A DNA stretch of 64,000 nucleotides, taken from Zygnema cylindricum (taxonomy: Eukaryota; Streptophyta; Zygnematophyceae; Zygnematales; Zygnemataceae). The translations under genes were made by a program, and so were the position numbers. Position 1 is the stretch's first letter, and each line of letters begins with the position of its first letter. Shown here piece after piece: positions 43,242 through 54,692 of the stretch. Below the pieces are notes generated by a model. The model made no database searches. It was not told where the DNA came from and saw nothing but the letters and a program-made list of their open reading frames with translations. The stretch lies in assembly GCA_037447655.1 (NCBI GenBank), contig JBBHKE010002614.1, forward strand, positions 1 to 64,000, read 5' to 3'.

Positions 43242-44560
43242 AGGAGATTTCCCTTCGTCCGCATACTTCTTAGTCTAGCTGCAGCGAAAGACATGGAGGT
43301 GCACTAGATGGACATCAAGACAACCTTTTTGCATGGAGAATTGGAAGAGGAGATCTTCATACGACAACCCGAAGGATTTGTGGAGGAAGGAGAGGAGAGT
43401 ATGGTATGCCGGCTGATTAAATTCCTTAATGGTTTGAAACAGGAGCCTCGACTGTGGAATAAGAAGCTTGATGAGTTTCTTACCGGTCTGGGATATATCC
43501 GGATCAGCTCAAATCACTCAATCTATGTTTTTGAAGATGAGGAAGGTTATATATTTATTGTAATTTATGTTGATGATTTACTTGTTTTAAGTAAATCAAT
43601 GGAAAAAAATAATAAACTGAAAATCGATCTTAAGGGGAGATTTGAAATGAAGGATATAGGAGAAGCAAAATATATTTTGGGAATTAAAGTAGAAAGAGAC
43701 TGGAAAAAAAAGATTATAAGATTGACTCAAAAAGAAGCAATAGGGAACATGCTTGAAAAATTTCAGATGGATAAAGCTAATAGTTGTACAACTCCAATGG
43801 AGTTAAAAAAGGGAAGTAATGGGAGTGAGGCAGAAGGAGTCATATTCTTAGATGAGGAATTAAGTCATGAAGAACAGAAGTTCATGCAAACTATTCGTTA
43901 AAGGCAAGTAGTGGGAAGTCTAATCTATTTTATGAATTGTACCCGGTTGGATTTAGCTGCAGCTGTAGGAGTGCTGACTAGAAGTCTAAATGCTCCCACT
44001 AAGAGGGATTGGGAGGCAGCTAAGAGAGTCCTTAGATATTTGATAGGAACTAGGGATCTATGGTTGCATTTGGGTGGGGAGAATATTGACATCGCTACTT
44101 GGAGTGATGCTAGTTATGGTGATGCTCCGATGAGGAGATGCGCTTTTGGATATGTATTATACGTGGGTGATGGGGCTTGCTGTTGGAGTAGCAAACAACA
44201 AAAAGTTATTGCATATTCCACCATCGAGGTTGAGTATATGGCCTCTTGCTCAGCTGTAAAAGAATTGATGTGGGTCAAGTCTTTGCTTGGTGAGCTGGGT
44301 CACCTAAAGAGTGGTGTGCATAATTTTTTTTGTGATAATCACGCAGTAATCGTTATTTCTGCCAATCCTAAACATCATTTTTAAGCTAAACACATGGACA
44401 TTTGACTCAGCTTTGTTAGAAAGAAAGTAGAAAACAAAATAATCAGTTTATTGTACCTACCAGATAGTGAGATGGTAGCAGATATGATGACCAAACCTTT
44501 GCCTTCCCCTAAACTAATTTTCTGCAGGGAGAAGTGTGGTTTGAAATTAAAGATTGACTA
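43242..44560 (+). pseudogene. Copia-A2 reverse transcriptase / RNase H
   Basis: Starts within RT (RILLSLAAAKDMEVH, TAG, MDIKTTFLHGELEEEIF), with the active site VIYVDDLLVLSKS (about 43565-43603). A TAA at 43899 falls in the IPYRQ box. RNase H: SDASYGDAPMRRC, WSSKQQKVIAYSTIEVEYMA, FCDNHAVIVIS (CDNQ expected), then TAA and TGA at Lys and Arg positions (HHF-AKHMDI-LSF), ending at TAG 44558-44560, followed by the polypurine tract. The TAG before MDIK equals the lesion at 312-320 in Copia-B. Confidence 0.92.
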
Positions 44561-44574
44561 GAAAATAAGGGGAG
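44560..44574 (+). other. Copia-A2 polypurine tract
   Basis: agaaaataaggggag directly before the 3' LTR start TGTAGAAATCG; identical to 1581-1595. Confidence 0.85.
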
Positions 44575-45637
44575 TGTAGAAATCGATGGTTATTTTATTA
44601 TTTTCTAGGTCTAAATTGGAATATAGATAGAAGCCGAGTAAGTCCGCCTCTAACTTCTCTCTCCAACTCCCACACTTGTTGCAGTCACTGAGAAGTTGGA
44701 GAGGAAGCTAGAGCCATGGCTACTTAGGCTATCCATGTGGTTACGGGAAATAGATTAGTTAATTTACAGATAGGTAGGTTTATTTACTAAAAGGTATATG
44801 TCAGTAACAGGATTTCATCCTGGTACCTGCCGACCGTCAGAACGCCGGTAGCCAGTAGCCTTAGCCGTTAAGTATAGAAGTTACGATACATGCTATTGGG
44901 TTTGATATTTATTTAAATGTTACCACGTAGGAAAATTCATTCAACTGCAGATGTTTACGGTTACATAGATCCCGTTATGTAAACGTACGGATTTCAGTAT
45001 GGACAAGAAACAAGTACCGCGCATTTTGTTTCTTTTACGAAACAAATACCGCACAAGCATTTATGACGGCTACGATTGAAATTTGCATTCAATTGGACGG
45101 CCGAAAAGAAAGCCAAGATCGCGGAAGAGATTCTTGGCGGTTTGTGGTCATTGCCACATCAAATGACACGTGGCATGATTGCGTAGGATCGCGGCATCTT
45201 CGAGAATTACGGGACCGAATCCGGATATGACATGTGTCGACATTTAGGCCATGTCGTACAAATTCTGTACATAAAGTACATCGGCACCTGTACTTTTATG
45301 TACGGCAATGTAATATGATTGGTGCCGTACACCAGTATATCGAGTTTGTGAGAGAGATAGGACTTAAAAAAATTGGTAGATAGGACCCTCTCTCCCAGAG
45401 AGCTTTTGTATAAAAGGTCAACTTTGTCCCTCCATAACTTACTGCTCACGGGAGCAAATTCAGCGATTCTTTTTGCTATTGACCGAGGGGAATCTTGCCT
45501 TCACAAGTTAAAGTGGGCAGAGCTTTTGTTTGCTTGGGTGGCTGTTATTCGCGCTGAAAGACAAAGGGGTCAGGGTTATCCTAGAGGCTTTGTGTGAGCT
45601 GCTTACTCTGAGGTCCTATGGAGGTCTCAGAGTTGCA
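44575..45637 (+). repeat. Copia-A2 3' LTR
   Basis: TGTAGAAATCGATGG to GTCTCAGAGTTGCA. Followed by GGGG and the resumed gypsy tail (aataaactgacctaacc). Confidence 0.92.
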
Positions 45638-45764
45638 GGGGAATAAACTGACCTAACCATTACCAGCTAAGTCGTTGACCTTTCTTTTTCTTTCACCTTG
45701 CCTGTTGTTATATTTATTCATATTTCTCTTTAATATCTTATTTCATTCACAACATATTTTCATC
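45638..45764 (+). other. Gypsy-2 right-arm tail after Copia-A2
   Basis: Matches the reverse complement of about 18,910-19,035 (gggaataaactgacctaacc, then ctttcaccttgcctgttgtt and cattcacaacatattttcatc). It ends where a foldback element copy begins. Confidence 0.85.
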
Positions 45765-46795
45765 ATTGGAGGTACGAGACCCCTACAAATTTTTTTCCGT
45801 TTTCCGTACATGCACGTGACGGGCAGGGAGAAAAATAGCGAGTACTCTCCCTTGTCCTAAGATTTTCCCTCTCGTGTGGCGCGTGCGTGGGTCATTTTTC
45901 ATTCGCTGTTTGGGTGGTTCTTTCCCTGAAATCAAGTCGCGAGGTGATTTTTTATGAAGTTTTTTGACGGGCTGGATTCTCTTGCCTGGGGGTCGAAAAA
46001 AGAGAAACGCCAAAATGCGTTCACATGACGACATACATGAAGTACATTCAAAGTATTGACTTGAGGTTTGTTGTAATTTTAAATAATTGATTTTTTAGTA
46101 CAGCTAAAGTTTTTCTCGTACGGAACTGCTTTTTCGGTGAAAATGATAGATTAAAGTCGATACTTTAATACACGGGGACGTACTCTAAAATTCAGGGAAC
46201 TTTGACAAAAAAATTAGCCGTACGAGAATATCATTTTTACCAAAGTAGAGTGAACATCAATTCATACTTTGGATGTACGTTGTGTTTGTCGTCATGTGAA
46301 CGCGTTTTGGCATTTACCCCTTTTCGACCCCTGGGCAAGAGAATCTAGCCCAAAGAAAATCTTCATCCAAAATCACCTCGAGGGGGTGATTTTTGTTTAA
46401 GTACCGCCCAAAAAGCGAATGAAAAATGACACACGCCACGCTACAAGAGTGGGAAAATTTTAGGACGAGGGAGAGTCCTCTCTATTTTTTTGCATGCCCG
46501 TCACGCGCATGTACGGAAAAAAAGTTGCAGGGGTCTCGGACATCCACTTTCATTCATAGGGTCTTTTGCAAAATTTTGCGCGGTCGTCGCCTCTCCTCTC
46601 CCTCTCACACTGTCCCTTTTATCTCACACTATTTAGAATGAGACACGACAATATTGGTATAAAATGAAAAATATTATAAAAATATTATTTTTGACAATTT
46701 TAAAGTTTTTTTTTAATAGCAAATCAAGTGAAAAAAGTAGACAAAGCGAAATCAGGAAACCATGGCGGAAAGTTACTGAATTAGTGACGTAATTG
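45765..46795. mobile_element. Foldback element, copy 1 (left end truncated)
   Basis: Nearly identical to 50497-51530: ggaggtacgagaccc..., the gtgacgggcaggga block and its inverse at about 46,497, and the ccatggcgg end at about 46,765. It lacks the outer 400 bp of the left arm. The two halves are diverged inverted repeats of each other (left half 45765-46140, right half 46160-46600 and beyond). No transposase is encoded. Confidence 0.8.
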
Positions 46796-46796
46796 T

Positions 46797-47447
46797 ATCA
46801 TTTTTCCCTCTTTACCTACTAAACTTGTCGTTGTACTTTTATTTGTTTGTTTGTTTTCTTCAGTTGATCCATTAATATTTCAGTTGGTATATATTCTTTG
46901 CCCTTTGGTTTAAGCATACATATGTGCGGTCCATTCATTCTTGGCAACGCTAATTGGGTATGATGCATGTCATTTAACGATTGTGTACTCATGCACGACA
47001 CATTTGCGACAGTAGCCACTAGGCCGCCTATCGTACAGCTACACTAATTTGTATATGTCTTTGAGCAAGCGGCTTTCTATATACAAACGCTGCCAGTTTC
47101 TAGGGGTGGCCGCTACGTGGGCACCTCGGGACGCCTTACATCTACACCTCGAGGATGAAAACCCTCCCTACGTTACAAAAATAATGCATGAACCTTCGAG
47201 GGTTCACGACTTGGACATGTGTTAGGTATGTAACCGTTTGAGTCGATAATAAATAAAGGTTTGGAGCCGTTCGAATTCGCGAATTTCGATGCCTTACCGC
47301 AATTTGATTTCGTGTCGGTAACATGGTACGACCTCTGTTCCGTCCGTACCTTTAACTAAACACTCCGCCACTGACCTGTAATATTCCCTTATACCCCAAT
47401 TAGTATAAGAATCAACAATAATACTCGCCGACGTCTTGCGGTATGAC
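46797..47447 (+). repeat. Gypsy-3-type non-coding tail, plus orientation
   Basis: 46,800-47,005 is an inverted copy of about 47,448-47,650 (tttttccctctttacctacta, ttgccctttggtttaagcat). The remainder to 47,447 holds the sequence whose reverse complement recurs at 34,490-34,645. It is probably LTR or 3' untranslated sequence; no gene. Confidence 0.6.
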
Positions 47448-48324
47448 AGCTGTTGTGCATGAGCATACATGCATCATACCGAATAAGCGTTGCCAAGAAT
47501 GTATAGACCGCACATATGTATGCTAAAACCAGAGGGCAAAGAATATATACCAACAGAAATTTTTATGAATCAGCTCAAGAAAACAAAGAAACAAATATAA
47601 GTACAACGACAAGTTTAGTAGGTAAAGAGGGAAAAAGGATGGAATCCCCCCCCCCCGGGCTCCTTAGCCTGCAGGGGAGCTGGGAAGGACAGCCGGTAGG
47701 TCGCGACATCCGTGGCAAACCACTGTCCAACCGGAATAACATGCAAAGGTAGGACCAAGCACTCCATGTGAAATCCTAGATTGCAATAGTCATAGAAAAG
47801 CATCGTCGTTTCTCCGTCAGACCGCCGATAGAACTGACACTCGGTGGCCTCGCTTATCGGCATCCGCCACGGATACATACTGTGGGAGAGATCACGTAGG
47901 TAGCTAGGAGCACAATTTTTCGAATATTCTCGCAAATTCCACATGTTGGTCCCTTGTAGGCTTAATAATCCATTGGAGTCGATTTTGGTGATCCTCAATA
48001 TGTGAGACCAGACATCCGTGTCGATTGTGTCAAATGTTTGCCGACGCGAATATACAAAGTCCCCCACCCGATAGGGTTTTTGTTGTGGCTGGTAACTGCC
48101 ACTGCGAGTTGTTGCAAACCGTAAGGAGTCGTGATGTTGAGTAATCTGCAAGTTTTCAAAGGCCATTGGAATTTCCCTAACAAAAAGCAAAGCCCGGTTG
48201 GTTATTTCTTCCAAAAAAAAAGAATGTGACATAAGCGGCAAAGGAAAACTAGCTGCTTTCAATATATTTCTACCGAGCAGTGGCTATCGACCAAATAACA
48301 CATAATAGGGACTGAAATATGCGG
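47448..48324 (-). pseudogene. Gypsy-3: integrase C-terminus, PHD finger and tail
   Basis: An open frame of 215 codons (47615-48262) reads SFFLEEITNRALLFVREIPM, an integrase tail with YQPQQKPYRVGDFVYSRRQT, then a PHD-like segment: ECQFYRRSDGETTMLFYDYCNLGFHMECLVLPL. Several zinc ligands are changed (CTFC to CQFY, CDHC to YDYC), but the Trp before the final Cys pair is kept (GQWF) and a one-base loss shifts the final CxxC. The tail (47448-47650) contains a C run (47647-47658). It is truncated at 48325 by a Copia-A LTR. This is the third independent copy showing integrase followed by PHD. Confidence 0.8.
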
Positions 48325-49362
48325 TGTAGAAATTAATGGTATGTTTAAAGTATTTTCTAGGTCTAAATAGAAATATGGAAAAGCCGAGGCAGTCTACGTC
48401 TAACTTCTCTCTCCAACTTCTCAAACTTGTCGTAGTCACTGAGAAATTGGAGAGGAAGCTAGAGCCATGGCTACCTAGGCTATCCAAAGGTTTACGGGAA
48501 ATATATATATTAGTTTATTTACCGATTAGAGGTTTATTTACTAAAAGGATATGTGCAGCCACTAGGATTTGATCATGGTACCTGCCGGACGGTAAGCAGC
48601 CGGTAGCCGGTAGCCTTATCCGTTATGTCTTGACCAAGTGTTACGTACTATAGGGTTTGATATTTACTTAAACATTTCCACGTAGGATAATTCATTTAAC
48701 TGAAACTATTTGTGGGATACATACATTCAGAAATGTAAAAGTACGGATTGTGGTACGGATAAAGAAACGAATACCGCGCATTTATTTATTATGGCTACGA
48801 TTAAATGTGAATTTAATCGTCGGTCGGAATGAACGCCGAGATCACGAAAGAGGATTTCGGCGGTTTGTGTTCATCGCCACATCGGGTGACACGTGGCGGA
48901 ATAACATTGGATCGCGGCATCTTCCAGGATTAAGGGAGCAAATCCTGATATACCACGTGTCAACATTTAGGCCATGTCATACAATGTCCGTACAAAAAGT
49001 ACACCGACAGCTGTAATTTTGTGTACAAAAGTGGAATATGATTGGCTCCGTACATCAGTAGATAGAGATTGTGAGAGTGATAGAACTTAGAAAAATTGGT
49101 AGATAGAACCCTCTCTCTCAGAGAGCTTTTGTACAAAAGGTCAATTTTGACCCTCCATTACTTACTGCTCAGGGGAGCAAATTCAGAGATTCTTTTTGCT
49201 ATCGACTCAAGGGAGTCTTGCCTTCACAGCGGTGAAGTTAGTCAAAGTTTTTGTCTCCCAGGGTGGTAGTTGTTCTTGGTGACACACAAAGGGGTCATGT
49301 TTATCCTAGAGGCTTCTTAGAAGCTGTCCACTCTGAGGACTAATGGAGGTCTCGAAGTTTCA
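48325..49362 (+). repeat. Copia-A4 LTR (5' LTR of a truncated element)
   Basis: TGTAGAAATTAATGG to GTCTCGAAGTTTCA, followed directly by gag. No 3' LTR is found; the element is cut at about 50095 by the second foldback copy. Confidence 0.9.
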
Positions 49363-50095
49363 AGTTATGGGCCCACCCTCTAGGGTACCAATCTATAATG
49401 GAACTGGCTTCATATACTGGGAAAGTATGATGATAGGAGCTTTATGCGAAAAAAGTTTTTGGGGGATAGTGAGTGGAAGATTGGGGCGTCCATCAATTCT
49501 TGGAATCCCTCCAGGGTTTGAAGGAAGCAGATTCACAAAGAAAGCAGATCCATCTTCAACGGAGGAGACAGAGGAAAGAGAGGTGGTAGACAAAGGAGCT
49601 GAGAAGGAGTAACCACACCAATAGCAACTGGTTCAGCATTCATGTCACCTATTCCGAGGAACGAGAAAAATGATACACCAATCTAGGACTTCAACAATAT
49701 GGCGGCAAAGCACTTCATCCTACTCCATCTTACTCAAGTACTTGCATGTCCTCATTTGCAGGTAGAAAGGGCATCCGATCTGTGGATGGCTCTCATAGAG
49801 ATGTACCGAAGTGGTACGATTCAGCAACAACAGTTGGTTGATCAGAAAGTTAAGGAATATGTATACAAACGGGGGAAAATGTTCGATTTTTGCAATGAGC
49901 TTGTTACACTCTTCATGGAGCTAAAGAGTGCGGGAAAAGATTTTAGTGAAAAATAAAAGGTTAACTGTTTATTGATGAAGTTACCCAATGAGTTCAAGAA
50001 CATAGTCAACCGTGTGTAGGACTTGCCGGACTCAAGGTGGATATGGAACTCAGTGGTAGGGATGATTCTTGTTTTGGAGAATACGAAATGTTTTG
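49343..50095 (+). pseudogene. Copia-A4 gag fragment
   Basis: ATG 49343 in the LTR end; VMGPPSRVPIYNGTGFIYWE. TAA at about 49610 and TAG at about 49684 (where Trp is expected), then an open stretch MAAKHFILLHLTQVLACPHL and RGKMFDFCNELVTLFMELKS to a TAA at 49954. The sequence is lost at 50095 where the foldback element starts. Confidence 0.85.
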
Positions 50096-51735
50096 AAATG
50101 TGACAGTTAAAGACGTAGGTACAACTTTGAAGACGACTACGAAATTGGTGACGTCAAGAAAAACAACGACAGTTGAAGACATCTACCTTTTTGTAATTTT
50201 GTGACATGGCCGATGTTTAAGGTTTTGTAACTTGTGACGTCACGCTCACTTATGACGTCGCAGATTCAATAAATTTCGGCCATGGATACCCGATTTCGTT
50301 TTCTCTAGTTTTTCGCTCTACTTGCCGTAAAAATATACATAAAGGTAGTCAAAATAATTATTTTTCAAGTATCTTTCATTCCCTACCATTTTTGTCGTGC
50401 CTCATTCTAAAAAGTGTGAGATAAAAGTGATAGTGTGAGAGGGAGAGGGGAGAGGCGACGACGACGCAAAATTATGCCGAGGACCCATGAATGAAATTGG
50501 AGGTACGAGACCCTTACAGATTTTTTTCCGTACATCCTCGTCTTTTCCGTACATGCACGTGACGGGCAGGGAGAAAATAGCGAGTACTCTCCCTGGTCCT
50601 ACGATTTTCCCTCTTGTGTGGTGCGTGCGTGGGTCATTTTTCATTCGCTGTTTGGGTGGTTCTTTTCCTGAAATCAGGTCGCGAGGTGATTTTTTATGAA
50701 GTTTTTTGACGGGCTGGATTCTCTTGCCTGGGGGTCGAAAAAAGAGAAACGCCAAAATGCGTTCACATGACGACATACATGAAGTATATTCAAAGTATTG
50801 ACTTGAGGTTTGTTGTAATTTTAAATAATTGATTTTTTAGTACGGCTAAAGTTTTTCTCGTACGGAACTGCTTTTTCGGTGAAAATGATAGATTAAAGTC
50901 GATACTTTAATACACGGGGACGTACTCTAAAATTCAGGGAACTTTGACAAAAAAATTAGTTGTACGAGAAAATCATTTTTACCAAAGTAGAGTGAACGTC
51001 AATTCATACTTTGGATGTACGTTGTGTTTGTTGTCATGTGAACGCGTTTTGGCGTTTTCCCCTTTTCGACCCCTAGGCATGAGAATCCAGCCCAAAGAAA
51101 AACTTCTTCCAAAATCACCTCGAGGGGGTGATTTTAGTTTAAGTACCCCCCAAACAGCGAATGAAAAACGACACACGCACGCGCTACAAGAGTGGGAAAA
51201 TTTTAGGACGAGGGAGAGTCCTCTCTATTTTTTTGCGTGCCCGTCATGCGCATGTACGGAAAAAAAGTTGTAGGGGTCTCGGACATCCACTTTCATTCAT
51301 GGGGTCTTTTGCATTATTTTGCGCGGTCGTCGCCTCTCCCCTCTCCCTCTCACACTGTCGCTTTTATCTCACACTATTTAGAATGAGACACGACAATATT
51401 GGTATAAAATGAAAAATATTATAAAAATATTATTTTTGACAATTTTAAAGTTTTTTTTTAATGGCAAATCGAGTGAAAAAAGTAGAAAAAACGAAATCGG
51501 GAAACCATGGCGGAAAGTTATTGAATCACTGACGTTGATGTTGTCACAAGTGAGCATTACGTCACAATGTCACCAAACCCTAAACATCTACAATTTGTCA
51601 ATTTCACAAAAATATAGATGTCTACGAATGTCGCTGTTTTTGTTGGCGTCACTAATCGTCGGAAGTTTTGTAGTCCTCTTCAATCGTCATAGGTTGTACC
51701 TATGTTTACAACTGTCACATTTCAAAGTTCCGAAT
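50096..51735. mobile_element. Foldback element, copy 2 (complete, ~1.6 kb inverted repeat)
   Basis: Left end tttgaaatgtgacagtt, right end aactgtcacatttcaaa. The left arm (50096 to about 50,900) pairs with the right arm (about 50,930-51,735) almost throughout, for example gtgagataaaagtgatagtg with its inverse near 51,365, and gtacatgcacgtgacgggca with its inverse near 51,240. The structure is a long-TIR (foldback) non-autonomous DNA transposon. There is no protein of its own. The target duplication is unclear. Confidence 0.85.
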
Positions 51736-51785
51736 TCACTTTCGCTCATAGGGACGCTCTTCAAAGTAGTATGGAGAATCTTCAC

Positions 51786-52290
51786 TACACCGCGAATCGT
51801 AATTAGAGTAATTTACTCTAGTTCTGTCGCTCGAAATTTCGACTCTATCACATGAAATAGAGTAAATGATTCTAATTTTTTCATTACCCTATTCAAGGTA
51901 AAGTTTAATTAGCGTTTTTAATTCTAATATAGGTTCGTTTTAAATAGTGTGGAGTACGGACGACCTCCGACCGTGCAAAATTGCACTTTATTCAGTAAAA
52001 AAGTACAAATAATGATTTAATACAGGCTGTTATCATGTAACTGCGTTTTAACAAACCGCGTAGTGCAAACGTCATAGTGACGAGAAACTGTACGTTTTGC
52101 CAAATTCTGTACGAATACCTTATTTACAGTAGAGGATATTAGCGAGCCAAATTAGAGTACTTAAATAAATTAGAGTAAACTTCATAGTTGAAACAACACT
52201 ATCACAAAAATTAGCGTTCATTACTCTAATTGTTTTTTTTAGTTTGTGCACTCTAATTTTTTCATTTCTCTAATTACGATTTGCGGTGTA
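51786..52290. mobile_element. TACACCG-family MITE, cluster member 1
   Basis: TACACCGCGAATCGTAATTA at the left, inverted as taattacgatttgcggtgta at the right (to 52290). 505 bp, TA at both ends. The interior is AT-rich with several tagagtaa words. Confidence 0.8.
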
Positions 52291-52502
52291 CAGTCCAAAA
52301 TACTTTATCAAAGTACCGATTACATGGGGACGTACCCTAAAACATCTTTTATCCGTACACACTTGTCCGATTTCCACTTTGAGACCACCAATCGGAAACG
52401 TCAAAACGCAACCGTCAGATCCACAATCCGACAAGTGCGTACGGAGAAAAAATGTTTTAAGTGGCAAAAAAAACATTAACACTAATAGCGATTCGCGGTG
52501 TA
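52289..52502. mobile_element. TACACCG-family MITE, cluster member 2 (left end atypical)
   Basis: The right end aacactaatagcgattcgcggtgta (to 52502) is a family terminus; the interior (acatcttttatccgtacacac, tcggaaacgtc) matches the MITE at 33492-33712. The left end near 52289 lacks the family terminus. It shares its right TA with the next member. Confidence 0.65.
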
Positions 52503-53262
52503 CACCGCGAATCGTTATTAGTGTCAAATTTTAACAGTGTTGAAGAAAATTTACCGTACTTTATGCTAATTAAGAATTTGAAATTTTTCAAAAAAAATGT
52601 GTATTCTAATTTAGGCGTTAATGCTAATTTGGGAACAACAAAAATGGAATATTCGCCGTACGATTATACACATTAATATATGTATTCGTGCAAAATATAA
52701 GAAATTGTACGCCGTTGAGAATTTATAGTATCCGTACATGACATACTAATTTACGTGCCAGTCTAATCCCGTTTTTTTGAGCGCACGTTCCTATGCGTGC
52801 GCGTCTGATTTAATTCATTTTTTGTAAATTTTCACTTGAAAAGGTACAGTCTGACATCGACCGTACACCACACTATTTAGATTTTACTGTACACCGCCAA
52901 TCGCTATTAGCGTTGTGTACGCTATTCCCGTCCTGCTTTTTTTTGTTTTTATTCTCAAATAGAATTATCCACACTATTTAAAAAAAACCCTAATTCCTAA
53001 TTAGAGTAATCGATTTCTTCCAAATTTTCCAAATTCCCAATTAGCGTACACCACGCTAAATAATAGTATACGCTAATCAAACCTACACGCTAATAGCGAT
53101 CGGCGGTGTAGTTTCGGGTTTACGCTATTTCTTTGGTACGGTACCTTAATTAACGTCAAGAAAAAAAAAAAATTAAAATCATGTATCCTATTTGAAAAAA
53201 ACAAAAACATTTTGTAAGAACCCCAATTTAGTTATTGACACTCAATAGCGATTCGCGGTGTA
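52501..53262. mobile_element. TACACCG-family MITE, cluster member 3 (host of a nested member)
   Basis: TACACCGCGAATCGTTATTA at 52501, inverted as caatagcgattcgcggtgta ending 53262. 762 bp including the nested 221-bp MITE at 52890-53110. Confidence 0.72.
52890..53110. mobile_element. TACACCG-family MITE, nested
   Basis: TACACCGCCAATCGCTATTA at the left, taatagcgatcggcggtgta at the right, 221 bp, the same length as 33492-33712. Confidence 0.8.
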
Positions 53263-53797
53263 ACCGTGAATCGCTATTAGCGTACGAAACGTATAGCGTA
53301 ACGAAAACACCATTGAGCGTTATTTTACGGTGAAATTGGGAATATCGTTTTTTCGGAAATTATTATTTTTTTTTCTAATTTTCGCTAATTCTAATTTTGT
53401 AAACTGCTTTGTAAAATTTTCGGTGCAGAATATCTCCACACTAAACTATGCATGTAGGAAATTGTTCAAAACTTCTGAATCGTACGCCGTCGCGTTTTTT
53501 TGACATCCGCGAATGCCGGAAATCAGCATGTTTACGCATTCACATGTTAGTGCGACTACGGACAGCGTGAATATCTTTCTGTACTTTCATGAAAAGTACA
53601 AAATGTACGCTCTTGACAGACCGTACATCGCACACTCATTTATGATTGCACTATATTAGAGTCATGAATCCTATTTAATGGGCTACCTCAAATTATGTGT
53701 AGAAACATTTAGAATGTTTAATTCTATTTGAGAATTTGCCGAAAAAAACAGGGTACCTCAATTAGCGTTCAACACGCTAATAGCGATTCACGGTGTA
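53261..53797. mobile_element. TACACCG-family MITE, cluster member 4
   Basis: Left terminus taaccgtgaatcgctattag (one base short of the family end), right terminus ctaatagcgattcacggtgta (to 53797). 537 bp. It shares TA with the previous member. Confidence 0.72.
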
Positions 53798-54359
53798 CTG
53801 TTCTGGTGTCACAAAACATCTGTCCCACCAGTTGGGGACAGTTTTCATAAATCGACAGCCGCAGAAAATGGTATTTTCACCGAAAAGCTCTACCTTTTTG
53901 AAGTTTGAACACATCAACGAACTATAATTTGACAGCTTTTACATACCTGTTTTGACCCAATTCTTTGTTAACGACAGTTTCGTCAGATGGCGTGTAACCA
54001 TTGTAAAACCCTAATTAAAAGTTTGAAATTCGAAATTAGAAAAAAAATCTTTTTCGCCTCATTGTGAAACTCGTTTACCTTTTGAGCCGAAAGCTTAAAA
54101 ATAAAGATTTGCAAATTCCACAATAAAAACGCACAATTCTTCACACCAAAAAAAAAAGATTCAAAAAAAAAAAACCACTAATTGTTCATAAGTCTAAAAT
54201 TTAAAAAGACATTTCTTATACAGTTGTTCTTGGAGAAATTTTGAACATATATAGGAACAGTGAAAAAAAAAAAAAAAAAAAAAGTGAAACAGAAAAAAAA
54301 AAGTGTGATTGAAACTGAGTTTAGAGCAAACTGTTACTAAAAACCTTAATTATACCGCG
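53798..54359. other. Non-coding upstream region of CTU1
   Basis: No gene. AT-rich with A runs at 54149-54160 and 54263-54301. The CTU1 promoter should lie here or in the following repeat, but no clear TATA element is placed. Confidence 0.4.
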
Positions 54360-54615
54360 AATTGAAACTGAGACTGTAACTAAAACTTTCACCGAGACTG
54401 AAACTGAAACTGAAACTGAATCAGCAACTTTTACTGAACTAAACTGTAGCTGTTACAGAGACTAAAACTGATTCTCTAACTTTTACTGAGCTTGAAACTG
54501 AAAATGCAACTGTTACAGAACTGTAACTGTAATCGTCAGCGAGACTAAAAACTGATTCTGTAACCGTTATCAAGGTTAAATACTAAAACTGAAACTGTTA
54601 CTGAGCCTGAAACTG
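54360..54615. repeat. Degenerate ACTGAA hexamer minisatellite just before the CTU1 start
   Basis: Many copies of aactga/actgaa/actgtaac words, best preserved at 54403-54421 (four tandem ctgaaa units). The array ends 9 bases before the ATG at 54624, so it forms the 5' untranslated or promoter-proximal sequence. Confidence 0.85.
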
Positions 54616-54623
54616 CTCTTCCC

Positions 54624-54692
54624 ATGGTTCGCACGTGTGTCCTTTGCAATGAAAGGAGGGCGATGTTACGGCGTCCGAAAACAGGGCAGCAG
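54624..54692 (+). CDS. CTU1: CTU1 exon 1
   Basis: Codes [20 protein letters not shown] then GQQ, the family N-terminus with the first CxxC pair. By homology the exon should end after GQQ (54692), but the border there is ttacc, not GT. A normal GT donor (gtaagc) lies at 54780, in phase with exon 2, and would add 29 residues. Confidence 0.85.

Larger units (their letters stand above)
38334..45637 (+). mobile_element. Copia-A2: near-full-length LTR retrotransposon in the Gypsy-2 right arm
   Basis: 5' LTR 38334-39404, 3' LTR 44575-45637, flanked by GGGG (38329-38333 and 45638-45641) inside the gypsy G run; the gypsy tail resumes at 45638. Domain order is gag with zinc knuckle, protease, integrase, RT, RNase H, as expected for Ty1/copia. 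Many stops. A solo LTR is inserted at 41672-42701, and the first half of RT is deleted near 43240. It is dead but the most complete copia here. Confidence 0.92.

Noticed and set aside
310-44400. Reassigned code with TAA/TAG as Gln, as in some green algae and ciliates
   Set aside because: Many stops fall at Gln positions, but others replace Trp, Tyr, Lys, Ser or Arg, and CTU1 and PIG-B exons use CAA/CAG for Gln with no in-frame stops.
52246-52676. Small frames within MITEs
   Set aside because: They cross MITE termini and read differently in each copy.
51786-53797. CRISPR-like array of recurring 24-bp words
   Set aside because: The words are inverted termini of MITEs in both orientations with irregular spacing and no cas genes.
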